Notes under the pieces: model-generated | The model's database searches: none | Told to the model about the DNA's origin: nothing | Seen by the model: the letters and a program-made list of their open reading frames with translations, nothing else | NCBI GenBank assembly: GCA_951802195.1 | Contig: OX637621.1 | Coordinates: forward strand, 1,178,001 to 1,242,000 | DNA length: 64,000 nt | Origin: Tausonia pullulans | Lineage: Eukaryota; Basidiomycota; Tremellomycetes; Cystofilobasidiales; Mrakiaceae | Direction: 5' to 3' | Program-made: the position numbers and the translations under genes | Shown here: in pieces, positions 1 to 10,979 of the stretch | How the letters are laid out: each line of letters starts with the position of its first letter | How positions within the stretch are numbered: position 1 is the first letter of the stretch

Positions 1-71
1 TTCTTGGGCCGGTGCGAGGGCTTGAAGGGGAGCCGGATGCCCTTCTTGGAAGGAATGTTGATGCTATCCAT
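1..71 (-). CDS. 5' end of an unidentified gene (runs off the left edge)
   Basis: Reading leftwards from the ATG at 71-69 gives an open frame to the window edge, beginning MDSINIPSKKGIRLPFKPSH and rich in Lys, Arg and Pro. Only about 24 residues are visible, so no family can be assigned. It is kept because it is divergent from the checkpoint gene starting at 305, has a clean ATG and no stop. It could also be a short chance frame. Confidence 0.35.
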   Translation of the reverse strand, partial: MDSINIPSKKGIRLPFKPSHRPK

Positions 72-304
72 GCCAGCGACACGAGTTAGAGGGGCGAAGA
101 CGTCGTGAAGCAATGTAGAGGTTTGAGAAGAAAGAGACAGACAGCTGAGCCGACCTACGCGTCCAACTCTCTCTCCCCTAGCCACCCCCGACCACCACAA
201 TACCTAGGCTATCATTTGCCCCGGCCCCATCGAGCAGTCCTCGCTCGCTCATCCATGAGCTAGACCATCCCCATCACATTATTCCATCGACTCTACGTCC
301 CCGC
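72..304. promoter_or_regulatory. Likely shared divergent promoter
   Basis: The 233 bases between the start of the left-edge gene (-) and the ATRIP-like gene (+) are C/T-rich on the plus strand, especially 160-300, as is common for fungal leader regions. No TATA box or other certain site was recognised. The promoter role is inferred from gene orientation only. Confidence 0.35.
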
Positions 305-3300
305 ATGCCTGACTCGAACGACGACTTCGACGAGTTCGATGACATCCCCCTCCCGGACCTCACCCAGCTCGACTTGGCCCAGTACGACACGATTGTCGAT
401 CCTCCTCCTCCTCCTCCTCCGGCCAAACACATCCGGCCAATCAAGCCTAAATCCGCATCAGGTGATCAAAATAGATGGGAGGACCTCCCCCTTCGGGTTG
501 ACGAGAACGGTCAGTATGACATCCGACGCGACGCGTCGGTCGGATCGCCGATGGAGGACCCTCAGCAGCCCCCACAACCAGATCTTACCGATGGAATCTC
601 GACCGCGAACCAAGTTGAAGAGGCTGAGCTTGAAAATCTGAGGCGACGTGTCCAGGTCTGTCCGGTGTCCTCTCAGCCGTGGTCAGAACGCGTCGCATTG
701 CGACCTGCCTCCTCGTTGAATCACCTCGTTTGACCTCGCTTGTCCACTTACCTCAGGAACTCGAAGCATCTCTCGCCACACAAACCGAGACTGTCTTCAC
801 CGCCAAGGGAGAGGCCACCGTGCTCCGCCAGACGCTCGAAAAGGTGAGTCTGTTTGGATGTCATCGACTGGAGAAGATCCCACTTACCCATATACGATGC
901 GTCGTTCGCTCTACTCCGCCCATCCAGCAACAAGAATCCCATTCTCTCGCACTCCGAAACCTCATGAATCAGCATGCCGACAAAATGGAGAAGGCCCGTA
1001 AGCTTGAACAACAGCGCAAGCTTGAGGAGGAGGGCCGACGGGCACAGTCGACGTTTGACGTGAGGTCGGCGACCGATCTGCATGTATCTACCACTCTGAT
1101 CACTTTCCTCCGCACTCCTAGAACTTCGCCGCCGTCAGCTTCTCAGCTAAACGTCCCCAGTGGCCCCAGTCGGTCTCTCGGTCGTCGGTGAAGAATCAGG
1201 CGTCACAGCCGCAGTGGCAACAGCACCAGACGCCGGGCCCAGCCGCCCGGATGGCGGGACGAACATATGAGAGCCAGGCACGAAACAACCAGCTCGTCTC
1301 ACAAGGAAGCCCCGCACTCAGAAACAACAAAGAGAAGGGGAAGGAGAGGGAGCGAGATCATCGAGGTATGCATACACGGACATGCCCTGTCCATTCGCAA
1401 CCTTAGCATTGGACTGATCCCCTTCCTCCTTGACGCTAGTACCAAAGTTCCAGGGGTTCCAGAACTCTTTTGCTCCTGACTCTTCGCTGCGAGTTAACGG
1501 GGATCATAGAACAGCCAAAGCCGACGCCGAGAACTTGCATGCACACTCGCCCTCACGCAAGCCAACCCGATCTCCTTCGAAGGCCCCGCCCGTGTTCGAC
1601 CTGTCTCAGGCGAGAGACAAGAGGAGCGTCAGCCCGTCTTCAAAGCGAAGACGGCTGAGTGTACCACGAGAGGAGGAGCCCATCACCGAGAAGGACGACT
1701 ATGAATGGGAGGGTGCCGGCACTCAGGACAACTGGCAGCCTCCCCTTCTGGCGGTACCACCGCCGCAGGCGGATGGTCCGTCGGAGGAGGAAGGTGGGCT
1801 GCGGCAGGAGTCACAATATGCCGAGGAGGATTCGGAGGAGGAGGACAAGATCGAGGAAGATGAGGTCCCCTTCCGGCCAACGGAGCATTCAATCGTGAGG
1901 CTACTTCTGAATGACTGACAGCTCTTCTGCTGACCCCTTTGTGATCTGGTCTCCAGCTTGTTCGGACCATCTTCTCTCATCTTGCCAACCCGCTCTCTCT
2001 CGAGGCAACGGCACCTCCAGCGCCTACCATCCAACTACTCCTCGCTCCATTGCCATCTGGCCGTTCGTCATCAAAGGACCAGACTGACCACTTCAGACTC
2101 TGTGGTCGCATTCTCAGCTATCTCGGTTCAGACAGTGGCACTGGGCGGGAGATTGAGGGATGCGTCCGCGACCTCGCTGGGCTCTGCAAGCTCTTTGAGC
2201 GGACCTCCGACGTTGGTTCTTTGCTTAGTCCCGTCCGGAGTGTGATTTGCACTTTCTGACCAAGAGCAACCTTTGTCTCCAGATCCCTAACCTCACTCTC
2301 ACCCTCAAGCTTTTGCACTCCATATTGCTCCGGATCCCTCGCACCGCCCGCCTTCTTCTCCAGCTCCCAACCTTCCTGGCCATCATCATGGCGATCAAGG
2401 ATGCCCGCCTTCCTGCTCCTATCCCTCTACCTGTGAAGGGGAGCAAGCGCGAGAGGGAGCAGACGGTCGACCTAGAGGAGGAGACGAAGCGGACGGAGAG
2501 CGTCGCTCTCTTGAGCGGGCTGCTGTACGTACTTGAGGGATGCGTTGCAGAGGCGGAAGACACGGATGTGGACCGGTACGTCGTCGTTGACCCCTTCTCA
2601 GCGTCCCTCTTCGGGCATTAATCATGTGATCTGTGATAGCCTGGCGTTGATTGTTCAGCTCCCCGGTTTCCTCCTTGTCATCTTGGCACCTACATCGCCC
2701 ATCAAGGTCGTCCTGCAAGCGATGCGGATTGTTTCAGCGCTTTCCCTCCGTCAGTCGGCCTCTTCTGATTGCCTGAGCCTCATCTGACGACAACGTTCTC
2801 CTGATTCAGACGAAGGATTGTTCCATCCTCTCTTCTCCTTCCCGGACGAAGACCCCGGAGCGCACCTGGATCTCGCCCGTGTCCCTCTGGTGGAGCTTTG
2901 TTTTCGCTACCTTCGGGAACCTCACCCGCAAGCCAGCACTTCTCAGGTGATTAGCGGCATGTGACTAGCATGCCCTGGCTCTTGTACTCACTTCTCCTTG
3001 CTCGATGTAGAGTCTCGATCTCTCTCTTTCATCTTGACAACCTTTCACGCATTATGCGAGCTTCACTCAAACGAAGCCACCGTCATCCTAGCATCTTCGC
3101 GATCGGCCATCCCAACCCTCGCTGTCATCCTCGAGCAGCTCGCGTCCTCCGTTTTCGGCGTCGAGGTCGAGCAAGCCTTGATACGATCGTGCGTCGTCCG
3201 ACCCGATCGAGTCTGACCCTTCCGCTGATTGCTTCGCCTCGTACCGCTCCAGGTCGGTCCCACTCCTGAACCCGCTCCTCAGTCTTCTCTCGACCCTATC

Positions 3301-3814
3301 TGCCTCAACCAACGTCGCCGACCGACTCAGGGCCGCGCCCAAGTCAGAGCCGGCGTTCAGCGCGGTCCTCGACCGCTTCATGGTGGCGTTCGCTCGAATC
3401 TGCTTTGCGGACCCGCCGGAGCTCACTGGACCTGGAGGTCCCTTTGAGGAGGAGGAGACGGAGGGCAAGGTTTGGGAAGCTGAGCTTGAGCGGGCTGGAG
3501 GTGAGAATAGATCAAGCGAGCGACTTGAGCGAGTTTTGGCAGATGTTGTAAACAAGCATTAACTGACTCGGCATCCCAACCACCGCGTCGCTGGAACAGA
3601 TATTGCGAGAGAGATCTTTGATAGCGTCGTCGAGGGACCTGAAGGGGACGCCGTCTACATTGTTATGGATAGTGGTGGGGGCGATGACGAGGACATGTAC
3701 GACTACGGCAATGAGGGTCTTGAAGGCGAGCATGAGGACGAGGATGGCGTGCAGGAGCTGAGGAACGGAGGGGTTGACTTGGGGGACGTGGATATCGTGG
3801 TGATTGATGACTAA
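305..3814 (+). CDS. ATRIP/Rad26/Ddc2-like DNA-damage checkpoint protein
   Basis: This multi-intron gene probably encodes the partner of the ATR/Mec1 kinase, which recruits it to RPA-coated single-stranded DNA in the nucleus. The first exon (305-655) starts with an acidic stretch (NDDFDEFDDIPLPDL) like the RPA-binding region of ATRIP proteins. Exon 2 (757-843) carries the family-like coiled-coil segment KGEATVLRQTLEK, followed by another charged coiled coil near 930-1060. After a disordered, basic and acidic middle (1.2-1.9 kb) comes a long helical, leucine-rich part (about 2.0-3.5 kb) that would fit the armadillo-like C-terminal domain. The last exon ends in an acidic tail (GDVDIVVIDD, stop 3812-3814). 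Exon borders in the middle are not all resolved. The call rests on the order of acidic motif, coiled coil and helical repeats plus the GE..xLR motif. Another coiled-coil nuclear protein is possible. Confidence 0.55.
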
Positions 3815-4339
3815 AGGCTGGTCTATCAGATCTTGTTCAGTTGCTCGCCATCGTCCGGTAATTGTCCTTTGGGTCTGCTGGCAGGTCATGCGACTCAACG
3901 GCGGAGCCCCAAGGAAAGCATATGGCGACTCCTCCGACGAACGTCGCGCTTAGCAAACGACGGGAGCCGCAGAAGCATCTCAAGCAAGGCACAACTCTGC
4001 AAAAAATGGGAGAGCTTCAAATGATAATATCTGGAAACCAGCCTCGCTGGCTCGGTCTGCAAGAAAGAAAGAGAAGCTGCGGTCGGGCATTAACGAAACC
4101 TCCTCTGGACTTGTCGAAGAGCCGGCAAGTTATTTCTAGTCCTGACCGAGGCCCTGGCCGAGGCCGCCCCAAACCACCGGGGCTGCGGGCACATGAGCGG
4201 CAGGCGAGAAAAGCGACGCGTGCAGGAGAAGACCGAAATATGGGAGGGAGAGCTGACTCCCCCAACTACGACTTACTTGCCTCGCTTTCACGGAGCTCGT
4301 GTCAATTCCACACCCGATTGCCTCACTTGCTCTTCCAGC
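3815..4339. other. Intergenic stretch, no gene seen
   Basis: These 525 bases lie between the stop of the ATRIP-like gene and the ATG of the MFS transporter. Short frames exist on both strands, but none has recognisable protein character or plausible splice continuation. It probably holds the 3' end of one gene and the promoter and leader of the next. Confidence 0.5.
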
Positions 4340-6849
4340 ATGAGCCAGCCTGATCAACCGTTGTCGAAGACAGACGTACTCGAGCCGAAGGAGCAACCCC
4401 GGACGACGGTGCAGAATGTTGTCCTTGTAAGTCCTAGCTAGCCACAGCTCTCAGCCGCCCCGCCCGCCGGCCCTTCACGTCGATTTCCATTGTCTGACGG
4501 CAATGCCCGCCCGTTAACGAATGACAGGTCATGGTCATCACACTGTGCATGATCAACCTCATTCAGGCACAATCCTCCTTGAACGTAGCCCTTCCTCAAA
4601 TGGGTCGTGACTTGGGCATTCCGGACGATCAGCTCGAGTGGCCATTGACGGCGTACGCGCTTGCGTTGTGAGCCGGTTTTGACCCTTCGTACCCCGTCGA
4701 GGCGCGCGCTGATAATTCGTACCCAGTGGCTGCTTGATCCTCTTCACTGGTCGGCTGGCGGACATCATTGGTCCTCGCACGATGTGGCTCTCGGGCTCAG
4801 CCCTGTTCGCGGTGTTTGTGAGTTAGATCGCTATTCGCAAGTGGCAACTCACGGTAGTCGGACTCACCCGACACCTTCATGTTCGCCTTCAGAATCTCGC
4901 CGCTGGCCTCGCCCAGAACGCCATCTCCCAGTACATCTTCCGAGCTCTCCAGGGAGCGGGGGCTGCTGCGGCTGTCCCCGCGTCTGTTTCCATCTTGGCG
5001 CATACCTTCCCGTGTACGTCTGATGACATCCGTCCAGCCTGCTCAGACGGAATCTGGCAGCATGGAACCCTAGCTGATATTATTCGACTTGAAGCCACTT
5101 CACCCTACCGTGCAATCGCTTTCGCTTGCTTCTCTGCCGGAGCGCCCGTGGGGAGCGGTCTCGGCTCGATATTCGGAGGAGTGCGCCCTTATCTCAGTTT
5201 CTTAACTTCGAGCGGTCTCGCTGACCATCTCACTCGCTTCTCTCACTGCAGATCTTCACTCAGCTTTCCAGCTGGAGGCACCTCTTCTTTTATCAGGGTG
5301 AATGGACGCTTCTGGTCGAAAAACGGCATCGCGACTAGTTCGGATGAAGCTCATAAGCTTGCCTCGTGTCCTTACTCCTCCTCTTCCGACATAACAGCCG
5401 GAATTGCGGTCATTCCTTGTGTGGCTGGGTGGTTCGTTTGCCCTCCTGAGGTCCTTGACCCCAAGCGCGACAAGCGGATCGACTACTTCGGCGCCTTCCT
5501 GAGCACCGCGGGTCTCGTCCTCCTCACTTTTGCGTTGAGCTCAGGTCAGACTGCGCCGAATCAATGGAAGACAGGCTGTGAGTGCCATAATGATCTTGGT
5601 AGACTTTTCTCCTTTGCCTAGGCTGACCTAGCATCTACGCCAGACATCATCGCACTCCTCATCGTCTCGGTCATTCTCATTGGCCTATTCCTGGCCTGGG
5701 AGCACTATCTTGCCACCTCCTCGCGCTTCACTGTCCCACCACTCCTCAAGCTTGAGATCTTTCGCCGTGCCAAGCTGCGATACATCTTGCTTGTCGGGCT
5801 GTGTGCTTGGGCAGCTTTCCAGCCGCTGCTCTACCACGCAACACTTGTCAGTCAATTCTCTGCTATTTTCACCTCACTAATGAAATTTTCACCAAATACA
5901 AAGCTGATTAGATCTTTGCGTGACCAGTTTTTCCAACAATATCAAGGTCTGACTCCAATTCAGACCATGGTCAGGTTCCTGCCGACAGCGGTGTCTGGAG
6001 TTCTTTGCAACTTTGCATTCGCACTCCTTGTGCCTTATGCGCCTGGATGGAGCCTGCTCCTGTTCGGTGCTGCTGGAACCTCAGTGAGTGTCTCTCGCAT
6101 CTACTACATGTGAGATGGATCAGGGCTGAACAATCACAGGTCGCCTCGCTCCTCTTCGCTGTCATTGACCCGGATGTGACCTACTGGGCGTTCGCATTCC
6201 CTTCAACGGCACTCTCGGTCTTTGGTGCAGACTTCATCTACGCCACTTCAACGATTTACATCGCCTCAATCGCTGAGAAGGGCGAGCAGGGGCTCACTTC
6301 GGGCCTCTTCCAGGTCTTCAGTGCGTTTCTCGCTATGTGTTCAAATGCTTTCGAGAGTTGCTAAACAGTCGTACGCCGCGTGCTCTTTAAGCCCAGCTTG
6401 GTGTCGCTCTTGGACTGGCCGTCAGCACGGTCGTCTCCGACGCTGTCCAGGACAAGGAGGTCGCTGCCGGTCACACCGCTAAGGAGGCCCTCCTCAAAGG
6501 ACTCAAGGCCGCTCAGTGGACGGCCTTCACCTTTGCGGCTCTCGCGGGTCTTATCATTATCCTCGCACTGAGATCCATCAAGATCCTCGGTCACAAGCGC
6601 GGGAAAAAGCATGCCGCCGCCGCCCTCGACGATTCGTTTGTCCAGGCCGAGGGCAAGATCGGTGATGACCTCGAGGGAGGCGTGAGACCTGGATCGGCGT
6701 TGGTGCAGGAGGGTGAGTGGGAGGTGCGAGCGACATCTTTGTCTCTTGCGCCGTCGTTGGAAAGGGACGGGACCCTGAAGGCGGAGCAGAGGAGTACCAG
6801 TAGCGAAAAGGGAGAGAAGAAGTCCGACGAGGTGGAGCGGATTGCCTAA
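4340..6849 (+). CDS. Major facilitator superfamily drug/solute exporter, DHA2-like (14 TM)
   Basis: A proton-driven plasma-membrane transporter. After a hydrophilic start (MSQPDQPLSKTDVLEPKEQP) the spliced exons give TM1 (VMVITLCMINLIQAQSSLNV), then ALPQMGRDLGI, TM2 with the MFS motif-A-like loop GRLADIIGPRTMW, and the TM4 region QYIFRALQGAGAAAAVP. TM5 contains the antiporter-type motif C-like GAPVGSGLGSIFGG (about 5130-5180). Many more hydrophobic spans follow, up to LAGLIIILALRSI near 6540. The extra central helices and the Asn-Val-Ala-Leu-Pro motif after TM1 are typical of the 14-TM DHA2 family (Sge1/Atr1 relatives). There are about eight exons with short introns. The cytosolic tail after 6600 is charged and Ser-rich and ends ...KSDEVERIA (TAA 6847-6849). 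The substrate cannot be told from sequence. Confidence 0.85.
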
Positions 6850-7313
6850 AGAGGCGAGTGAAGTATCATAGAGGTATATAGGTTCAATACGAACTTTGAA
6901 GACGGATTAATGAATTCCCGCATCTCTCCTCTCTCTCCTGATGACATATGCGGGTGAGCGTGCACAGTTTCCCGAGGGTTGATCCCGAGTCGCTGACGTA
7001 GAGTATTCGCCCCATGGATGCTGTGGGACACAGCTCTGCTGAGCATGGCCTGCTTGTTTCCCAGGGTCATCGACAGTATGAATATCGACAACAAGAGTCA
7101 TTCGACTAAATATAAGGGAGAAAAGCTGGGTATTCTCTGACCTTGCTTCCGACACTCAATCTTCTTTCTAGCGCCATCACTTTCGTCCTCGAGACCACGA
7201 AGGAGCTTCAGCACAACAAAGACTTCTCCGAAGTTTCTGCAACTAGCAATATCAATTATATATCGAGCTGAAAGAGTGATTAGGGAGGAGCGGGCGGGGA
7301 GGGGAGGGAGGAG
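6850..7313. other. Intergenic stretch upstream of a decayed GH28 gene
   Basis: I searched these 464 bases for the missing N-terminal half of the GH28 enzyme that follows and found none of its motifs (no NTD, no signal peptide). The stretch is somewhat AT-richer than its surroundings near 7090-7270. No other gene is evident. Confidence 0.45.
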
Positions 7314-8573
7314 ATGAAGGTGAGCTCGAAGGGGCAGCCGCGCGCCAGCGCTCGGACGAGTTGTAACAGCTGCTTTCTCGCTGCAAGTTTGTTAACCCTT
7401 TTCTTGCTCTATCGATCTCTACCCGACCAGGGTGACTGTCCTGCGATCAGTTTGGGTTCGGACATCACTTTCCACAACAACGGCTGCTCTAGAGAGCATG
7501 GTACCTTCAGCGGCTCCATCTCCACTGACAAGACTGTCTCAGGAGTCAAGATTTACGGGGAAGCAGTGTTTCCATAAGGGACAGCGGTGTGAGTTGTTGC
7601 TGACGGTGGAGTTATTGCTGTCGAAAACTAGTGACGTGTGTGTATTGATGGGCCCACTCTCAATGTCTTGCTAATCTGGTCCCGAAAGTTTACCCATTTC
7701 AGGAACAGTATTGTCGAGAAGATCATTTGCGGAAGCGTCTCGGATGGTAAGTCCTCCACGAGGGGATGTCGCAGAGAACGAGCGCACAACTGATTCAACT
7801 CTTTTGGCTATCTAATTTCTCATCAATCGTCTATGACGGCAACACTGGTTTTAAGATCAAAAGATACGGAGTGTCCATCGAGCAAGGAGTGTACTTTGCA
7901 CCTTGAGGAGCGATAATAGAGTCTTCGGTGAAGAAATTCGGCGCGCATGATGGCTTACTCCGTCGATTCACATACTATAACATTCCGAAGCCGGGCAAGC
8001 CCCCACTACCTCGATCTCCTTATTTCATTCGTTTATCTCAGAATCCCGCTGACTCATACCGTGTCCCTCTCTCTCTCTCTCAGTGGGACGTAAGTGTCGC
8101 GCATCAACGGTTCACTCTCAATCATGCTTTGCCATCTCAATACCACCGCCTAGATAACCCAGGATCACGAGTTGTACCTTCCCATTTATCACAGCTCCAC
8201 CAATGAAATCGCCATCAAGAACGTCCGCTTCGTCACCACCCTCACTAGCAAGAAGACTGCCATTCCCGGCCTCGCCCGCAACACCTAGTGTATTTTCATC
8301 CTGTGCGCATTCGGCCGTCTCCTTCCTCACAAGATGGATCAACCCCCTTGCTCTTCTCCGACAAGGTCTTCCTTGGTATGTAGGTGTCGAAACAACAGCT
8401 GCACGGGAAAGCGGGGCAGATCTTGTCTTTCTCCCCTCACATGAACTGCGGTCCCTCTCTTTTACTTGCCATCCATCTTTTGGTCACTGACACGTTGATG
8501 CAACAGCGGTGAGATCAAGAGCATCAATAGCGCCTTCCCCGTCCCCATCACCAACTGCGCTGACTTCGCCTGA
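7314..8573 (+). pseudogene. Remnant of a GH28 polygalacturonase-like pectinase
   Basis: GH28 enzymes cut pectin outside the cell. The segment at about 7430-7575 reads GDCPAISLGSDITFHNNGC followed by REHGTFSGSIS and TDKTVSGVKI, aligning with the GH28 core N-G-D-D-C-[LI]-A-I ... G-H-G-[IL]-S-[IV]-G-S. Later pieces KYGV-type (TGFKIKRYGVSIEQ, about 7845-7895), VRFVTTLTSKKTA (about 8218-8255) and a C-terminal piece ending ITNCADFA (TGA 8571-8573) follow the family order. The first catalytic Asp position reads Gly instead of Asp (QGDC for NGDDC) and GHG reads EHG. The whole N-terminal half with NTD and a signal peptide is missing, and the pieces are separated by sequence with in-frame stops. I read it as a degenerating host gene rather than an active enzyme. 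The family match is strong for the first block and weaker for the last two. Confidence 0.6.
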
Positions 8574-8776
8574 ACTCCTCGTTGTAAGCAAACTTTGTTG
8601 TTAACTGTAATGGGGTCCTCTCCCTTCGCATTGCATGAGTTCCTCCCCATTCGCCAACTCTTCTGTTCTCCTGTGGCTTCTGGTTTCCGGCCTCTGAAGA
8701 ATACTGGGTCCTCTCTCTCTTATCGGATAACCACTTAGTGTCAGAAAAGGTCGTCATCATAAGATCGTTAAGTACA

Positions 8777-10366
8777 TCAACGCCCCATTGGCGCCAGCTC
8801 TCTCATACTCACACCCTCCCCCTCCCCTCCTCCTTCTGCACCCTCTTCTACCTGAGACGGGGGCGGTGCCCCCGGGTAGGGCGGCGGTCCTTCCTCCTCC
8901 GGCGGCGCTCTCATCCAACTGGTGTACAGCTCCTCCCCTGCCCGCCGGATGCTCTCCGCGCGAGCGCGTCCCCGGCTCCGGTACCCTCTCCTGCGACCCC
9001 CAGAAGAGGATGGCGGGCGGGAACGGCGGATGTTGTACATATAGGAAAGGAGAAAGATGAAGGGGATCACGAGGAGATTGATCACGGCCGTCAGAGGGAG
9101 ATTCCTAAGAAAGATACAAGAACAGTCAGGGAAGAACCCTCAACAAGTCACGATTGACCACGCACTCTACAGGCTCAACGACCCCAAAAAGCGCCCTCCC
9201 ACCGTTGAGAAGCCGCTCGGCGTACGTAGCACCGACGAGCTGAAACTCGCGTTGGAGTATCCGGCGCTGATCGGCGCGGAGCTCGTTGAGGAGCATCGCG
9301 AGATCCGGGGAGATGTCATTGGGTGGTTGTGGTGGGTGAGAGGAGGCGGTGGAGGAGGAGAGGCTGGAGTCAAGCTGCTGGGCGGTGGTCGCTGTAGACT
9401 GACAGACAGCTGCCTCTTGGGAAGCCGCCCGAGGTGATAGGAGAGTCGATGCGTACATCCTGGTAGCATCAGATGTTCAGTTGAGGGAAGCTGAGGGTAG
9501 AATGAGACCAGGGACTCACGACTCCAGTGGCGGGATTGAAACGATTTCCTCGATGCGACCCTCCGTGAAGCTGCCGCCCAAGCATCGTACCGCAATCTTG
9601 CCGTCTTTACGAACGACGAGGTCAAAGTCCTTATTCCCATCGACAGGGACCGAGTGGTTGCCTGAAAAGTGTGCGTTCGTGCTCGTCAGTCCTCGGCTGC
9701 CCACGTGGCCCTTCCTCGGTCGGAGATTTGGGCAGTAACAGCCCCTACCCTACCTCCCCCAAGCGAGGCGCGTGGCCGAGGGTCACCGCCCGCCCACCCT
9801 CGCACATCACCATTGCCTCAAACGCTGTGACTCACCATTTGCGACGTCCCCAGTAATAACAAGGTTCCAACTGATGTCCTCAAGCGAGATCACAGCAGCA
9901 ACCGACTTAAACGAGCCAGCTGCGCCGTTGCTGCTCCCCTCGGCGTGATCGCCGCCGCTCCGGACGGTGAGAACCGTCCGGCCTTTCCCCTTGTCGATCC
10001 AGCGCTTGCCGACGAAGGTTGCGGTCCGGGTTGGAGGAATCTCGAGGCTGTAACGGTCTCGGTGATTCTCGAGGTAGAGATGGTAGGAGCCTGAGGTCAG
10101 GGGAGGTGAGAACACTGTCAGCTCGCTCGCTAGAGACGTCCGTCAAGCAAGTGAGCGCCGGGGGCGGACCTTCATTGTAGATGGAGTTGAGGGCGAGAAC
10201 CCTGACGGTGAGGGGAAGGTGAGTATCTGGGTTGAAGAACGGGGAGGTTGACACAGGACAGACATGGGCGAAGACACTGAGAACAAGGAAGGCCGAGGGT
10301 AGGGGAAGGTCCGGAGGAGAGCGAGAGGCGAGAGAGGACGGTTCTAGGGTCTGGGGTCAGGAGACG
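8777..10366 (-). CDS. Unknown type I-like membrane protein with a C-terminal PPPY motif
   Basis: Not recognised. The exons read, from the N-terminus: a hydrophobic Leu/Val/Phe stretch (FLVLSVFAHVCPVSTS, about 10290-10255) that looks like a signal peptide; a beta-rich lumenal domain (VRVLALNSIYNEGSYHLYLE, about 10210-10065); then ISLEDISWNLVITGDVANG and DFDLVVRKDGKIAVRCLGG. A Gln/Ser/Pro linker and a Leu/Arg-rich helix (LAMLLNELRADQRRILQREF, about 9310-9250) follow. One transmembrane span (VINLLVIPFIFLLSYMY, about 9080-9030) leads into a basic, then Pro/Glu-rich cytosolic tail (EEEGPPPYPGAPPP) ending at 8777. PPxY is the ligand of WW domains such as those of Rsp5/NEDD4 ligases. No in-frame ATG lies between the TGA near 10366 and the hydrophobic stretch, so the true start is in an upstream exon, perhaps within 10400-10600. 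The start given is only the limit of the visible frame. Confidence 0.6.
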
Positions 10367-10979
10367 GCGGCGGCTGAGGGCTCCCCAGCAGGATCAAATG
10401 TCTGTTCCGAGGCTTGAAACGATTGTCCGAGGTAGGCCGAGTGAAGAAGGGGAAGGGGGATGGAGTTGAGAGAGAACCTCGGGAGGCGCCCGCTTGCCGG
10501 CTTTGGACGCGCGACCCACTCACGCGACCCGGCCAGCGGGTCGTCATCCCGAGTACACCAAGGACACTTCTTGAGAGAGAAAACATGTCTTCGTGCTGCA
10601 TGCTAGGAACAATGCGGTGCATCTTTCTTCTTCGTACTTCTCGAGGTTTTTGGACTTGCATTTGATCACCGGTGGGCAGTTGGCTGACTGCGCGTGGGCA
10701 CGCGCTCGAAATGTGATGGCATGTATCCCCAGCGCGGCGAATTTACCGTGGTCGTTTGATCCAACTGATTACCCTTGAATTGCCTGTCCTTATGGCTGAC
10801 AGTGGATATCTTGATGGTCGTCAAGCTAGCAGTCTCGTCTCAGCACGAGGCCAACCGCGCGGCATTCGGAACGCAACGACCACCTCCCTCTTCTCGCCGC
10901 CGTCTCGTCTCACGGCTCTTTGGCCGCCTCTCTCTCCTCGTTCTCCGTCTCGGTCCCTCCTCGCCTATCATGCCGCCCC
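10367..10979. other. Divergent promoter region, possible first exon of the minus-strand gene
   Basis: This separates the minus-strand membrane protein from the plus-strand coiled-coil gene. A minus-strand frame beginning MFSLSRSVLGVLGMTTRWPG (about 10590-10530) is followed by a GTGAGT donor and could be the missing first exon of the membrane protein. This is inference. The rest looks like promoter sequence, C/T-rich just before 10980. Confidence 0.35.
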
